This document shows, piece by piece, positions 38,212 through 49,100 of a DNA stretch of 64,000 nucleotides. Source of the stretch: Thalassolituus maritimus (GTDB taxonomy: Bacteria > Pseudomonadota > Gammaproteobacteria > Pseudomonadales > Oceanobacteraceae). The notes beneath the pieces are model-generated. The model did no database searches and had not been told where the DNA came from. It worked only from the letters and a program-made list of their open reading frames with translations. Position 1 is the stretch's first letter. The number at the start of each line of letters is the position of its first letter. Location of the stretch: the NCBI RefSeq assembly GCF_900156675.1, contig NZ_FTOH01000002.1, forward strand, positions 186,001-250,000, given 5' to 3'. Both the position numbers and the translations under genes were made by a program.

Positions 38212-38225
38212 ATAGTCGGATAAAC

Positions 38226-38300
38226 TCAGTGCTTACCAAGCTTCTCACGGATCTGATGACCACTGTACGCCGGTCGCAGCTCAGCTGCGTTCAGCAGACA
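38226..38300 (-). pseudogene. Relic copy of the atpC 3' end
   Basis: Bases 38230-38256 repeat the last 27 bases or so of atpC (38346-38373) almost exactly, and the minus-strand frame reads ...AAELR...[10 protein letters not shown]-stop, matching the atpC tail ...AAAQLR...[10 protein letters not shown]-stop. Similarity decays upstream. There is no start codon or domain, so it is not a gene. It looks like the tail of an earlier atpC left after recombination or tandem duplication. Confidence 0.8.
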
Positions 38301-38301
38301 T

Positions 38302-38324
38302 AAAAAAACCCGCCGGAGCGGGTT
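38302..38324 (-). terminator. Terminator of the atp operon
   Basis: AACCCGC (38307-38313) pairs with GCGGGTT (38318-38324) around CGGA; on the minus strand seven T follow. It lies 20 nt after the atpC stop. Confidence 0.9.
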
Positions 38325-38343
38325 CTTTCTGATCCGATAAAAC

Positions 38344-38772
38344 TTAGTGCTTACCAAGCTTCTCACGGATCTGCTGAATCGTACGCAGCTGTGCTGCCGC
38401 TTCAGCGAGCTGAGACATAGCGCGGGAGTAATCAAAGTCTGCACCCTGATTTTCCATCGCTTGTTCAGCGTGTTTTTTCGCCTCCAGTGCCGCGGCTTCA
38501 TCGATGTCGTTTGCACGAACAGCGGTATCGGCCAGGATGGACACTGAATTTGGCTGTACTTCGAGATAGCCGCCAGAGACGTAGACAATCTCTTCTTCGC
38601 CGCCTTGCTTAACAATGCGGACAGGGCCCGGCTTGAGCGGAGTCAGCAGGGCTGCGTGGCCAGGTTCAACACCCAGGTCACCCAAAGCACCAGCCGCGAT
38701 TACTCGCTCGACCAGACCAGAGAAGAGGTTCTCTTCAGCGCTGACGATATCGCAGTGGACGGTCATTGCCAT
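38344..38772 (-). CDS. atpC: F1 ATP synthase epsilon subunit
   Basis: The epsilon subunit of the central stalk couples rotation and inhibits ATP hydrolysis. The 142-residue protein has the N-terminal beta-sandwich ([48 protein letters not shown]) and a two-helix C-terminal domain. ATG 38772 has GAGGAA at suitable spacing. Last gene of the atp operon. Its final 27 bases are duplicated downstream at 38230-38256. Confidence 0.96.
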   Translation of the reverse strand: MAMTVHCDIVSAEENLFSGLVERVIAAGALGDLGVEPGHAALLTPLKPGPVRIVKQGGEEEIVYVSGGYLEVQPNSVSILADTAVRANDIDEAAALEAKKHAEQAMENQGADFDYSRAMSQLAEAAAQLRTIQQIREKLGKH

Positions 38773-38832
38773 GTTCTATTCCTCTGTTCAGAGGAGGCAG
38801 AGCGCTGCACAAGTACAGCGCCTGCCCGCCCA

Positions 38833-40239
<1,407 letters not shown>

Positions 40240-40267
40240 TTAACTTAAAACCTGTTCGTTGCCCGGC

Positions 40268-41128
40268 TTATACAGCCGCGGCACCGCTGACGATTTCTGA
40301 AATTTCCTGAGTAATAGCCGCCTGACGAGCCTTGTTATACAGCAAGTTCAGCTCGGTGATCATGTTGCCGGCGTTATCGGTGGCGTTTTTCATCGCCAGC
40401 ATACGCGCAGCCTGCTCACAGGCATTGTTTTCTACTACACCCTGGTAGACCTGAGATTCTACGTAACGCACCAGCAGACCTTCGAGGATCTCTTTGGCGT
40501 CTGGTTCGTAGATGTAATCCCAGTGACCTTTCAGTTCTTCGTCCTTTTGTGCCTTGAGTGGCAATAACTGCACCGCTTCAGGCGATTGGGTCATGGTGTT
40601 CACGAAACGGTTGTAGATGATGTACAGGCGATCGATCTTACCTTCATCGAACGCTTCCAACATCACTTTAACCGCACCGATCAGGCTGGCCAGCTCTGGA
40701 GCGTCACCCAGATGAGACTGGGAGGCGACAACATTGCCACCGAAGCTGTTAAAGAAGAGAGATGCTTTTGAACCGATTGCACAGTAATCGACTTCAACAC
40801 CCTTTTCTTTCCACTCTCCGGCTTGCTGGGCGAGGCGCTTGAACATGTTGTTGTTCAGGCCACCACACAGGCCACGGTCGGAAGACACCACGATATAGCC
40901 AACACGCTTGACGTCGCGGTCCTGCAGATAACGATGACGGTATTCAGAAGTCGCATTGGCCAGGTGACCGATCACATCACGGATTTTATCCGCGTATGGA
41001 CGGCTCTGTTCCATGCGCTGCTGAGCACGACGCATCTTACTCACAGCAACTTTTTCCATTGCTGAGGTAATTTTCTGCGTGCTTTGTACGCTCGAAATCT
41101 GCTCTTTAATTTCTTTACCGACTGCCAT
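40268..41128 (-). CDS. atpG: F1 ATP synthase gamma subunit
   Basis: Rotor shaft of F1, 286 residues. N-terminal [28 protein letters not shown] and C-terminal [27 protein letters not shown] are the two conserved coiled-coil segments. It lies between atpA and atpD in standard order. Confidence 0.97.
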   Translation of the reverse strand: MAVGKEIKEQISSVQSTQKITSAMEKVAVSKMRRAQQRMEQSRPYADKIRDVIGHLANATSEYRHRYLQDRDVKRVGYIVVSSDRGLCGGLNNNMFKRLAQQAGEWKEKGVEVDYCAIGSKASLFFNSFGGNVVASQSHLGDAPELASLIGAVKVMLEAFDEGKIDRLYIIYNRFVNTMTQSPEAVQLLPLKAQKDEELKGHWDYIYEPDAKEILEGLLVRYVESQVYQGVVENNACEQAARMLAMKNATDNAGNMITELNLLYNKARQAAITQEISEIVSGAAAV

Positions 41129-41198
41129 AATGCAACCTTGTTAGCTGAGTGAATCCAGCTGGCGGTGATTCCCTTTCAGGAGGCCGCCAGCACCGGAC

Positions 41199-42737
41199 TT
41201 ACCAGGTCTGAGTGCTCTTGAACTTCTCAATACACTCTTTCAGACCTGCCGCGATCTCGTCATTGAAGTCGCCCTTCACGTTGATCTTCGCCATCAGTTC
41301 AGCGTATTCGCTGTTGGCGTAGCTCAGCAGAGCAGCTTCGAATGCCTGGATCTTGGCCACTTCAACGTCTTCAAGGAAGCCTTCAGTAGCAGCGAAAATC
41401 GACAGACCCATGTCCGCAGTAGACATTGGAGCGTACTGACCCTGTTTCATCAGTTCAGTAACGGCTTTACCGTGCTCCAGCTGCTTACGGGTAGCTTCAT
41501 CAAGATCAGAAGCAAACTGAGCGAATGCCGCCAGTTCACGGTACTGAGCCAGCGCCAGACGGATACCACCGCCGAGCTTCTTGATGATCTTGGTCTGTGC
41601 AGCACCACCTACACGGGATACAGAGATACCCGCGTTCATCGCCGGACGGATACCGGAGTTGAACAGGTTGGTTTCCAGGAAGATCTGACCATCGGTAATG
41701 GAGATCACGTTCGTAGGTACGAACGCAGATACGTCACCACCCTGGGTTTCAATGATCGGCAGAGCCGTCAGTGAACCAGTCTTACCTTCAACACCGCTGA
41801 CCTGCTTAACGTAGTCAGCGTTTACGCGACATGCGCGCTCAAGCAGACGTGAGTGCAGGTAGAATACGTCACCTGGGTATGCTTCACGGCCCGGTGGGCG
41901 CTTCAGCAGCAGGGAGATCTGACGGTAAGCCCAAGCTTGTTTCGTCAGGTCATCGTATACGATCAGAGCGTCTTCACCGTTGTCCAGGAAGTACTCACCC
42001 ATCGCACAACCACCGTATGGAGCCAGGAACTGCATTGCTGCAGGATCAGCGGCGCCAGCGGCTACGATAATGGTGTGCTCCAGGGCACCGTGCTCTTCCA
42101 GCTTACGTACAACGTTAGCGATAGAAGACTGCTTCTGACCTACGGCAACGTAGATACATTTAACGCCAGTACCTTTCTGGTTGATGATGGCATCGATCGC
42201 CATCGCCGTTTTACCAGTCTGACGGTCACCAATGATCAGCTCACGCTGACCACGACCAACCGGTACCATGGAGTCAACAGCTTTGTAACCAGTCTGCAGA
42301 GGCTGATCAACACCCTGACGTGCAATTACGCCCGGTGCAACGCGCTCAACAGGAGCGGTGGTATCAGTCTCAATAGGACCTTTACCATCGATTGGGTTAC
42401 CCAGTGCGTCAACCACACGACCCAGCAATGCTTTGCCAGTAGGTACTTCAAGAATACGGCCAGTACACTTCGCAGTCTGACCTTCAGCCAGACCTTTGTA
42501 GTCACCCAGAACAACAGCACCAACAGAGTCACGCTCCAGGTTCATTGCCAGGCCGAATACGCCGCCTTCAAATTCAATCATCTCACCGTACATAGCGTCG
42601 GCAAGACCGTGGATTCGAACGATACCGTCGGATACAGATACGACGGTGCCCTCGTTCTGGGCTTGAGAAGTAACATCAAGGCTTTCAATACGCTTCTTGA
42701 TTACTTCACTGATCTCAGATGGATTCAGTTGCTGCAT
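41199..42737 (-). CDS. atpA: F1 ATP synthase alpha subunit
   Basis: Non-catalytic nucleotide-binding subunit, 512 residues. P-loop GDRQTGKTA, the [20 protein letters not shown] segment and the [10 protein letters not shown] motif are intact. It starts [18 protein letters not shown], the membrane-distal helix that contacts delta. Confidence 0.98.
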   Translation of the reverse strand: MQQLNPSEISEVIKKRIESLDVTSQAQNEGTVVSVSDGIVRIHGLADAMYGEMIEFEGGVFGLAMNLERDSVGAVVLGDYKGLAEGQTAKCTGRILEVPTGKALLGRVVDALGNPIDGKGPIETDTTAPVERVAPGVIARQGVDQPLQTGYKAVDSMVPVGRGQRELIIGDRQTGKTAMAIDAIINQKGTGVKCIYVAVGQKQSSIANVVRKLEEHGALEHTIIVAAGAADPAAMQFLAPYGGCAMGEYFLDNGEDALIVYDDLTKQAWAYRQISLLLKRPPGREAYPGDVFYLHSRLLERACRVNADYVKQVSGVEGKTGSLTALPIIETQGGDVSAFVPTNVISITDGQIFLETNLFNSGIRPAMNAGISVSRVGGAAQTKIIKKLGGGIRLALAQYRELAAFAQFASDLDEATRKQLEHGKAVTELMKQGQYAPMSTADMGLSIFAATEGFLEDVEVAKIQAFEAALLSYANSEYAELMAKINVKGDFNDEIAAGLKECIEKFKSTQTW

Positions 42738-42752
42738 GAATCGTCCCTCAAA

Positions 42753-43289
42753 CTAGGATTTCATCGCTTCGGCTAACTTTGACAGTTTGCCAGTTAAGCT
42801 ACCGTCTATAACCAAGTCCCCGGCACGGATAATGGCGCCACCGATGAGAGACTCATCGACTTCGCTGGTTACCCGTACGTCACATTGCAATTTGGCTTTT
42901 AAGGCAGCTGCCAGTTTCTCTGCCTGGGCATCGCTCAGCTCGTATGCTGAAGTGACGACAACATCCACTGCGTTCTGCAGTTTTGCCTTCAGTTCTTCAT
43001 AGAGTTCAGCGATTTCAGGCAGTAATGCCAAACGCTTGTTTTCGGCCAATACGGCCACCAGGTTTTTGGCTGCTTCGTTCAGCTTGTCGCCACATACGTC
43101 AATAAGTGCCTGTGCCTGCTGTTCAGACGTCAGGGAAGGATGCACCAGTACCTTCGCCAGATCGGCGTCGGCTGCGAAAGCCGACAGGACTGCCAGGTCA
43201 TCAGACCAGGCGTCCAGTGCACTCTTCTCACTTGCTTCAGCAAACACTGCCTTTGCGTATGGCCGAGCGAGAGTTGTTAATTCAGCCAT
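42753..43289 (-). CDS. atpH: F1 ATP synthase delta subunit
   Basis: Links F1 to the peripheral stalk. The 178-residue protein starts [16 protein letters not shown] and ends with the conserved [20 protein letters not shown] region. It lies between atpF (12-nt gap) and atpA (15-nt gap). Confidence 0.96.
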   Translation of the reverse strand: MAELTTLARPYAKAVFAEASEKSALDAWSDDLAVLSAFAADADLAKVLVHPSLTSEQQAQALIDVCGDKLNEAAKNLVAVLAENKRLALLPEIAELYEELKAKLQNAVDVVVTSAYELSDAQAEKLAAALKAKLQCDVRVTSEVDESLIGGAIIRAGDLVIDGSLTGKLSKLAEAMKS

Positions 43290-43301
43290 GGAAAACCTCG
43301 C

Positions 43302-43772
43302 TTAGAGCTCTTTGGCCAGTGTATCCAGCAGCTCGTCGTGAGCTGATGCATCTACTGATTTGCCAAGGATTTTCGCTGCACCGGCTACTGCCAGTTCAGA
43401 CACCTGCTTACGCAGAGCTTCTTTAGCGCGGTTTGCCTCTTGCTCAACTTCAGCTTGAGCAGCAGCTACGATGCGCTCACCTTCGGAACGAGCATTATCT
43501 TTTGCTTCGTCCACGATCTGGTTAGCACGCTTGTTCGCCTGTTCGATGATTTCAGCAGCTTTCTCTTTTGCTTCACGCAGCTGGTCCGCGGCTTCTTTCT
43601 GAGCCAGTTCCAGATCACGTGCAGCGCGGTTAGCTGCGTCCAGACCATCGGCAATTTTCTTTTCGCGTTCTTGCATAGCCGTCAGCAGGTGAGGCCATAC
43701 AAACTTCATGCAGAACCACACGAAGACGCCAAAAGTGATGATCTGGCCGATCAGAGTCAAATTTAAGTTCAC
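43302..43772 (-). CDS. atpF: Fo ATP synthase b subunit
   Basis: Peripheral stalk subunit of 156 residues: one N-terminal transmembrane helix ([21 protein letters not shown]) and a long charged coiled-coil (about 30-135) rich in Ala/Glu/Lys. Length equals that of the E. coli protein. Confidence 0.97.
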   Translation of the reverse strand: MNLNLTLIGQIITFGVFVWFCMKFVWPHLLTAMQEREKKIADGLDAANRAARDLELAQKEAADQLREAKEKAAEIIEQANKRANQIVDEAKDNARSEGERIVAAAQAEVEQEANRAKEALRKQVSELAVAGAAKILGKSVDASAHDELLDTLAKEL

Positions 43773-43823
43773 GCCAGAGCCCTCATGTTCGTTGATTAAG
43801 GAAGTTCGTTAAGAAATGAACCC

Positions 43824-44075
<252 letters not shown>

Positions 44076-44103
44076 TTAGTTAAGTGAATTTAAGGTTTAA
44101 AAA

Positions 44104-45012
<909 letters not shown>

Positions 45013-45026
45013 TCAGATTTTAAGGT

Positions 45027-45407
45027 TTATAAATTGGCGATTCTTGCTGAAGCAATGTGCCCCAGCTGCACTGTTATGAAACCAGCAAACAGTGCCAGAA
45101 CATTCAGAGGCTCAACGCGTTGGAAGATGACACCAAAACACAACGCCGTGAGCACAAATTTCCAGGATTCACCCTGGTAAAACGATTGCACCACCTGAGT
45201 GGCTGCCCTTGCACCTGTGTAGCGGAACGCTCGCCAGATAAAGTAGGCATTCGGGAGGGCGCATGTCAGTCCTCCGAGCAATGCCGATTTGGCGGCCACA
45301 TCGCTGTGAATCCAGGCCAGAGCTGCAACTATCAGGGTCAGGACCAGCTGTAAAATAATGATCCTGTAAACCGGTGGACGCGGTATCGAAGACAACCTGT
45401 GCTCCAC
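45027..45407 (-). CDS. atpI: ATP synthase protein I
   Basis: A 126-residue, four-helix membrane protein that assists c-ring assembly or Mg/Ca uptake in other bacteria. The family segments GLTCALPNAYFIWRAF and LCFGVIFQRVEPLNVLALF are clear. GTG 45407 is the only start that keeps the first helix; its ribosome-binding site is weak. It leads the atp operon. Confidence 0.92.
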   Translation of the reverse strand: MEHRLSSIPRPPVYRIIILQLVLTLIVAALAWIHSDVAAKSALLGGLTCALPNAYFIWRAFRYTGARAATQVVQSFYQGESWKFVLTALCFGVIFQRVEPLNVLALFAGFITVQLGHIASARIANL

Positions 45408-45465
45408 TTCTTTGATGCTGAATTTGCAACGCTCTGTTTGAGCAACCCATTTTCAGGGCGCGAGG

Positions 45466-45494
45466 ATTATAGGGGCTACGGCCCCGCGCATCAA
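45466..45494 (-). promoter_or_regulatory. Sigma-70 promoter of the atp operon
   Basis: On the minus strand TTGATG (45494-45489) and TATAAT (45471-45466) are separated by exactly 17 bp, 59 nt before the atpI start. The spacer contains a GGGGC-CGTA-GCCCC inverted repeat. A perfect -10 and a 4-of-6 -35 (5 of 6 if position 5 is ignored) fit a strong constitutive promoter. Confidence 0.75.
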
Positions 45495-45590
45495 CAGCAA
45501 GCGGGCCGAATCAATGAGATATTTGTAAGACAGGGCCGACATGGCCGCAGATGATGGGCTGACTGCTGAAATCAACCCCTATAACCGCAG

Positions 45591-45878
45591 TTAACGAGGG
45601 GTGATCTGCACAGAAACCCCTTTCGACGGTAAGGGTATTGAGGTAGGAACAGACCCCGGAGTCACTACCGGAAGCTCACTGCGCACATCTGGCTTCGGCG
45701 CTGCGCCGGTTTCCGACTCTTCTTTACCGGTTTCTTCATTCGTTCTCTGTTGTTCCAGACCGGTAAGGTAGTCGACCCGGGTGTTACTCAGAGAGGAATC
45801 ATCGAGCATCATCATGGGGCGTGGTGTCGCCACCACGGTCGCCGAAAGCAGCAGGGCGCTGCACATCAGAATTTTCAT
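45591..45878 (-). CDS. Small secreted protein, function unknown
   Basis: A 95-residue precursor from ATG 45878 (GAGGA site upstream); the frame continues upstream to 45971 without a better start. Residues 1-18 (MKILMCSALLLSATVVA) look like a signal peptide. The rest is hydrophilic, with Glu/Thr-rich and Pro/Ser-rich parts (VTPGSVPTSIPLPSKGVSV). No family recognised. It lies upstream of the atp promoter on the same strand and next to the left edge of the three-gene cassette. Confidence 0.6.
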   Translation of the reverse strand: MKILMCSALLLSATVVATPRPMMMLDDSSLSNTRVDYLTGLEQQRTNEETGKEESETGAAPKPDVRSELPVVTPGSVPTSIPLPSKGVSVQITPR

Positions 45879-46011
45879 AGGAAAGTCCTCTGTTACTAAC
45901 AAGTCTAGTAAGCAAAGGCTCGCCTGCAGGGAAGTGTCAGTTAAGGCATGCTCGGTACGCAACCAGACCACATCATGAAATTATCCAGGCTGCCAACCTA
46001 TTAAGCTCCTA

Positions 46012-46040
46012 TGGTCATCAGGGCAACCATAAATTATCAT
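46012..46040 (+). promoter_or_regulatory. Candidate promoter of the nuclease/PurZ-like/DCD-like operon
   Basis: TGGTCA (46012-46017) and TATCAT (46035-46040) with a 17-bp spacer lie 31 nt before the first gene. The -10 matches 5 of 6 and the -35 4 of 6. This is the best pair in the gap between 45878 and 46072. Confidence 0.4.
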
Positions 46041-46071
46041 TCACCCATTGAAAACTAGGACATAAAACAAG

Positions 46072-48126
46072 ATGCTGAAGTCGACGTTTTCACATCTGCC
46101 CGGCAAGAGTGCTAAAACAGAACAGAAGCTATGGGCAAGAAACATACTCACTTGGGAAGATTATATAGCTGACTCCACCTCTCAGTATGATCTTTTCAAT
46201 ACAAGTGAACCTTCAATAAAGGCTAGCCTCGACGCCTACCGACGCCAAGATACCGACTATTTCGCACGCCTTATAAAGAAGCAGGACCTCTACCGCATAG
46301 CGTTAACCTTCCCTTCTGACACTCTCTTTCTGGATATTGAAACAACAGGCCTTAGCCTGTACTACGACCACATTACTTTAGTCGGATGGAGTCTAAATGG
46401 TAAATATGGAGCGTGGATCAACGGCCAACCAGAGGATGCTTTACTCCAAGAGATTTCTAGAGCAAAAGCAATCGTAACGTTCAATGGGACACTCTTCGAC
46501 CTAAAGTTTCTTAAAAAGCGATTCCCCGACATCAACCTCCCGGAAGCTCACGTTGACTTACGCTATCTCGCCAAACGCGCCGGCCTAACGGGTGGGCAAA
46601 AATCCATCGAGGAACAGTTAGGTTTTAACCGTCCGGTCGAAGTAGAAGCCCTCAGAGGAGATAACGCCCCTGTACTGTGGCACGAGTACCGAAGGGGAGA
46701 TATATCGGCGTTGAAGGATCTCCTCTTATATAACTACTGCGATGTAGAGGGCATGCGATACATCCTCGACAAAGTCGTTAAACTCTTATGTAAATCGAAG
46801 GAAATTCCAGAGGCAGCGTTCAATGGACCGTACTTTAGCCAACAAAGCGAATACAAATTTGTTGTTGGTAGTAAATCTTGTACCCCCTACACAATAGCTT
46901 TAGAAAAGTTCTCAGGCAATTCCAAGCCTTTGGTCACCTACAGTGAAATTAACCATAACGGCGCGCTTGATACGCTTGTTGTGCTAGGTATAGATCTAGT
47001 CTCGAGTGAAGAACGAGAATCTGGTGTGTGTAGACTCGTTGGGAATAGAGCAGAAACATTGCGTTTGAAAACTGATGACGAGCTCATCAGTTTTGCTATT
47101 CAAAGTAAAGCCAAAGTAATTTCCATTGATTCACCACTTTCAATACCAGAGGGGCGTACTTCATTTTTCGACGATGATCCTATGCGCAAAAAATATGGGA
47201 TAACTCGACTGTGCGAAAGAATTCTCAAAAAAAGGGGCGTAAACAGCTACCCTTGTTTGATTCAAAGTATGCAGAAGTTAACCCAAAGGGGCATGATACT
47301 GGCGAGTAAGCTTCGAAAGTTAGGCTTTTCGGTAATTGAAAGTTATCCCGGTGCCGCACAAGACATCATGAATATTCCGCGCAAACAGAGCGGTCTCAAG
47401 TACCTTACGACAGGGTTAAACGAATTTGGTATTGAGGGAGACTTTGTAAAAAGTTTAGTAACACACGATGAGTTGGACGCAATAACTTCCGCAGTCGTGG
47501 CGCACTTCTACTGGTCCGGAAACTTTGAAGGCCTAGGCAACGCTGCAGAAGACTACATGATTATCCCATCATTAGAGGTTAATAACTCGGCATGGATCAA
47601 TCGCATAGTATTTCTACTGAGTGGCAGATCAGGTACTGGTAAAACAACAATTGCTCAATACCTTGAAAATAAAGGGTTTAAAGTGTCTTCATTCAGCGGA
47701 ACGGTACGCTCGCGACTAGGCAGTAACGCTGTCACCCGCCATATGCTCATTGATGAAGGAGCTCGGATTCAAAACTCTCCTGGAGAGCAGCGTACATTGG
47801 CAAAAGAGGTGACTGCGCAAGTTGAACACGCACAAAGTGGAGTGATTGAAGGAGCTAGGTATGCAGAGGATGTCGCAACGGCGAGGGAAATACTTGGGCC
47901 AGCAATAGTTCACGTCCACTTAGCCGTAGATGAAGATGAAAGAACCCTTAGAATATTGAAACGAGATGGGAATCAAGCAGCCCATAGGAGTGATAAGCTC
48001 TGTGAGGATCATATCGATAGGCTCATTGAGCTATCTGACGAAGTGATAGACAATAGCGCCTCAATCAGTCAACTTTATACTCAAGTCGATTTACTTCTTG
48101 AGAGGTATAAATGCCAGTATCAATAG
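46072..48126 (+). CDS. Three-domain protein: YprB-like DEDD exonuclease + DUF429 + CoaE/NMP-kinase-like P-loop
   Basis: A 684-residue fusion. Residues 8-36 (HLPGKSAKTEQKLWARNILTWED) are the HhH-like leader usual before RNase_H_2/YprB domains. The 3'-5' exonuclease-like domain follows (about 75-240) with acidic residues Asp88/Glu90 (LFLDIETTGL), Asp143 (NGTLFDLKFL), Asp162 and Asp224 (YNYCDVEGM). Residues about 303-500 resemble DUF429, an RNase H-fold domain (GIDL Asp308, SIDSP Asp353, ESYPGA, HDELDA). Residues about 510-682 are a kinase-like P-loop domain: Walker A GRSGTGKTT at 518-526, VIEGAR, ADxVIDNS-like SDEVIDNSAS, closest in look to dephospho-CoA or nucleoside monophosphate kinases. All motifs appear intact. 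It overlaps the next gene by 16 nt. AT-rich with rare-type Arg and Ile codons, unlike its neighbours, suggesting transfer. I know no characterised protein of this architecture. Confidence 0.85.
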   Translation: MLKSTFSHLPGKSAKTEQKLWARNILTWEDYIADSTSQYDLFNTSEPSIKASLDAYRRQDTDYFARLIKKQDLYRIALTFPSDTLFLDIETTGLSLYYDHITLVGWSLNGKYGAWINGQPEDALLQEISRAKAIVTFNGTLFDLKFLKKRFPDINLPEAHVDLRYLAKRAGLTGGQKSIEEQLGFNRPVEVEALRGDNAPVLWHEYRRGDISALKDLLLYNYCDVEGMRYILDKVVKLLCKSKEIPEAAFNGPYFSQQSEYKFVVGSKSCTPYTIALEKFSGNSKPLVTYSEINHNGALDTLVVLGIDLVSSEERESGVCRLVGNRAETLRLKTDDELISFAIQSKAKVISIDSPLSIPEGRTSFFDDDPMRKKYGITRLCERILKKRGVNSYPCLIQSMQKLTQRGMILASKLRKLGFSVIESYPGAAQDIMNIPRKQSGLKYLTTGLNEFGIEGDFVKSLVTHDELDAITSAVVAHFYWSGNFEGLGNAAEDYMIIPSLEVNNSAWINRIVFLLSGRSGTGKTTIAQYLENKGFKVSSFSGTVRSRLGSNAVTRHMLIDEGARIQNSPGEQRTLAKEVTAQVEHAQSGVIEGARYAEDVATAREILGPAIVHVHLAVDEDERTLRILKRDGNQAAHRSDKLCEDHIDRLIELSDEVIDNSASISQLYTQVDLLLERYKCQYQ

Positions 48127-49100
48127 TGGTCGGAGGTCAATTTGGCTCCGAAGGTAAAGGTAAAACATCGGCCTATTTTGCGGAACAACACCAAGCGAAA
48201 TACGTGATCAGAGTTGGAGGTACCAACTCTGGACATACCGTTTACTGTAAAGCAGGGAATAAATACGCATTGCGTCAACTCCCTACCGCCTCAATTAATA
48301 GTTTTTCTAACTGTATATTACCTGCAGGCTCCTATATTGACCTGAAAATCTTAAAAGAAGAAATAGACTCTACAGGCATCAGTACAGATCGAGTACTCAT
48401 CGATCCAATGAGCGTTATTATTTCAGATGCCAATTTAAAAGAAGAGAAAGATGACGGACTAATAGAAAATATAGGATCTACTGGCAGCGGCACAGGCGCA
48501 GCAGTGAGATCCCGTATTTCGAGAACTGGGCAATGTATCTTTGCCAAAGACATTCCAGAACTAAAGATATTCTTGTGCGATACCAAAAAGGTATTGCGCG
48601 ACGCACTCAATAAGAATGAACGAGTTATAATAGAGGGTACGCAAGGTTACGGATTATCCTTATATCATTCAGAGTTTTATCCTAATACTACATCCCGTGA
48701 TACAACTGCTGCCGGATTCCTTTCGGAAGCAGGACTGAGTCCTCTAGATGTCGATGAGGTAGTTATGGTCATTCGGACATACCCCATTAGAGTTGCTGGT
48801 AATTCAGGGCCACTCCCAAATGAATTAACTTGGGAGGAGTTATCCGATTCACTGAATCTCAAAAATAGAATCTATGAACACACAACTGCCACGAATAAGT
48901 TAAGGCGTGTTGCAAGGTTCGATTCCGATATCGTTAAAAAAGCAATAGATGCCAACAACCCAACTTCAATTGTTTTAAACCATATTGATTATATTCCAGA
49001 CCAATCTAGGCAAATTTTCATATCTAAACTGGAGTCTCAAATAAACAGAAAGATTGACTACATTGGTAACTCAGCCGAGAGTATCCTTCGCTATGAGTAG
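48111..49100 (+). CDS. Short adenylosuccinate synthetase homologue with PurZ-type GSEGKGK motif
   Basis: A 329-residue member of the PurA/PurZ family, about 100 residues shorter than housekeeping PurA. The GTP/IMP loop reads GGQFGSEGKGK: Ser13 stands exactly where E. coli PurA has catalytic Asp13. The catalytic His is kept (GGTNSGHTV, His42), as are the phosphate-binding STGSGTG (123-129), EGTQG (175-179), the TSRDTTA segment (194-200) and an aspartate-loop-like TNKLRRV (261-267). In phage PurZ the same Asp-to-Ser change accompanies use of dGMP in place of IMP, giving the 2-aminoadenine precursor. That this enzyme uses (d)GMP is inference. AGAGG precedes ATG 48111; it overlaps both neighbours (16 and 8 nt). 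Confidence 0.88.
   Translation: MPVSIVVGGQFGSEGKGKTSAYFAEQHQAKYVIRVGGTNSGHTVYCKAGNKYALRQLPTASINSFSNCILPAGSYIDLKILKEEIDSTGISTDRVLIDPMSVIISDANLKEEKDDGLIENIGSTGSGTGAAVRSRISRTGQCIFAKDIPELKIFLCDTKKVLRDALNKNERVIIEGTQGYGLSLYHSEFYPNTTSRDTTAAGFLSEAGLSPLDVDEVVMVIRTYPIRVAGNSGPLPNELTWEELSDSLNLKNRIYEHTTATNKLRRVARFDSDIVKKAIDANNPTSIVLNHIDYIPDQSRQIFISKLESQINRKIDYIGNSAESILRYE

Noticed and set aside
38226-38615. 129-codon minus-strand ORF behind atpC as a separate gene
   Set aside because: Most of it is atpC read in another frame; only the final part resembles atpC, which I interpret as a relic.
42326-42532. Antisense ORFs within the atp genes, including long plus-strand frames at 39271-40248 and 41853-42776
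   Set aside because: Shadow frames caused by the strong codon bias of highly expressed ATP synthase genes; no start signals or homology.
48111-49100. Ordinary housekeeping PurA
   Set aside because: Too short by about 100 residues, Asp13 replaced by Ser, and embedded in an acquired-looking operon.
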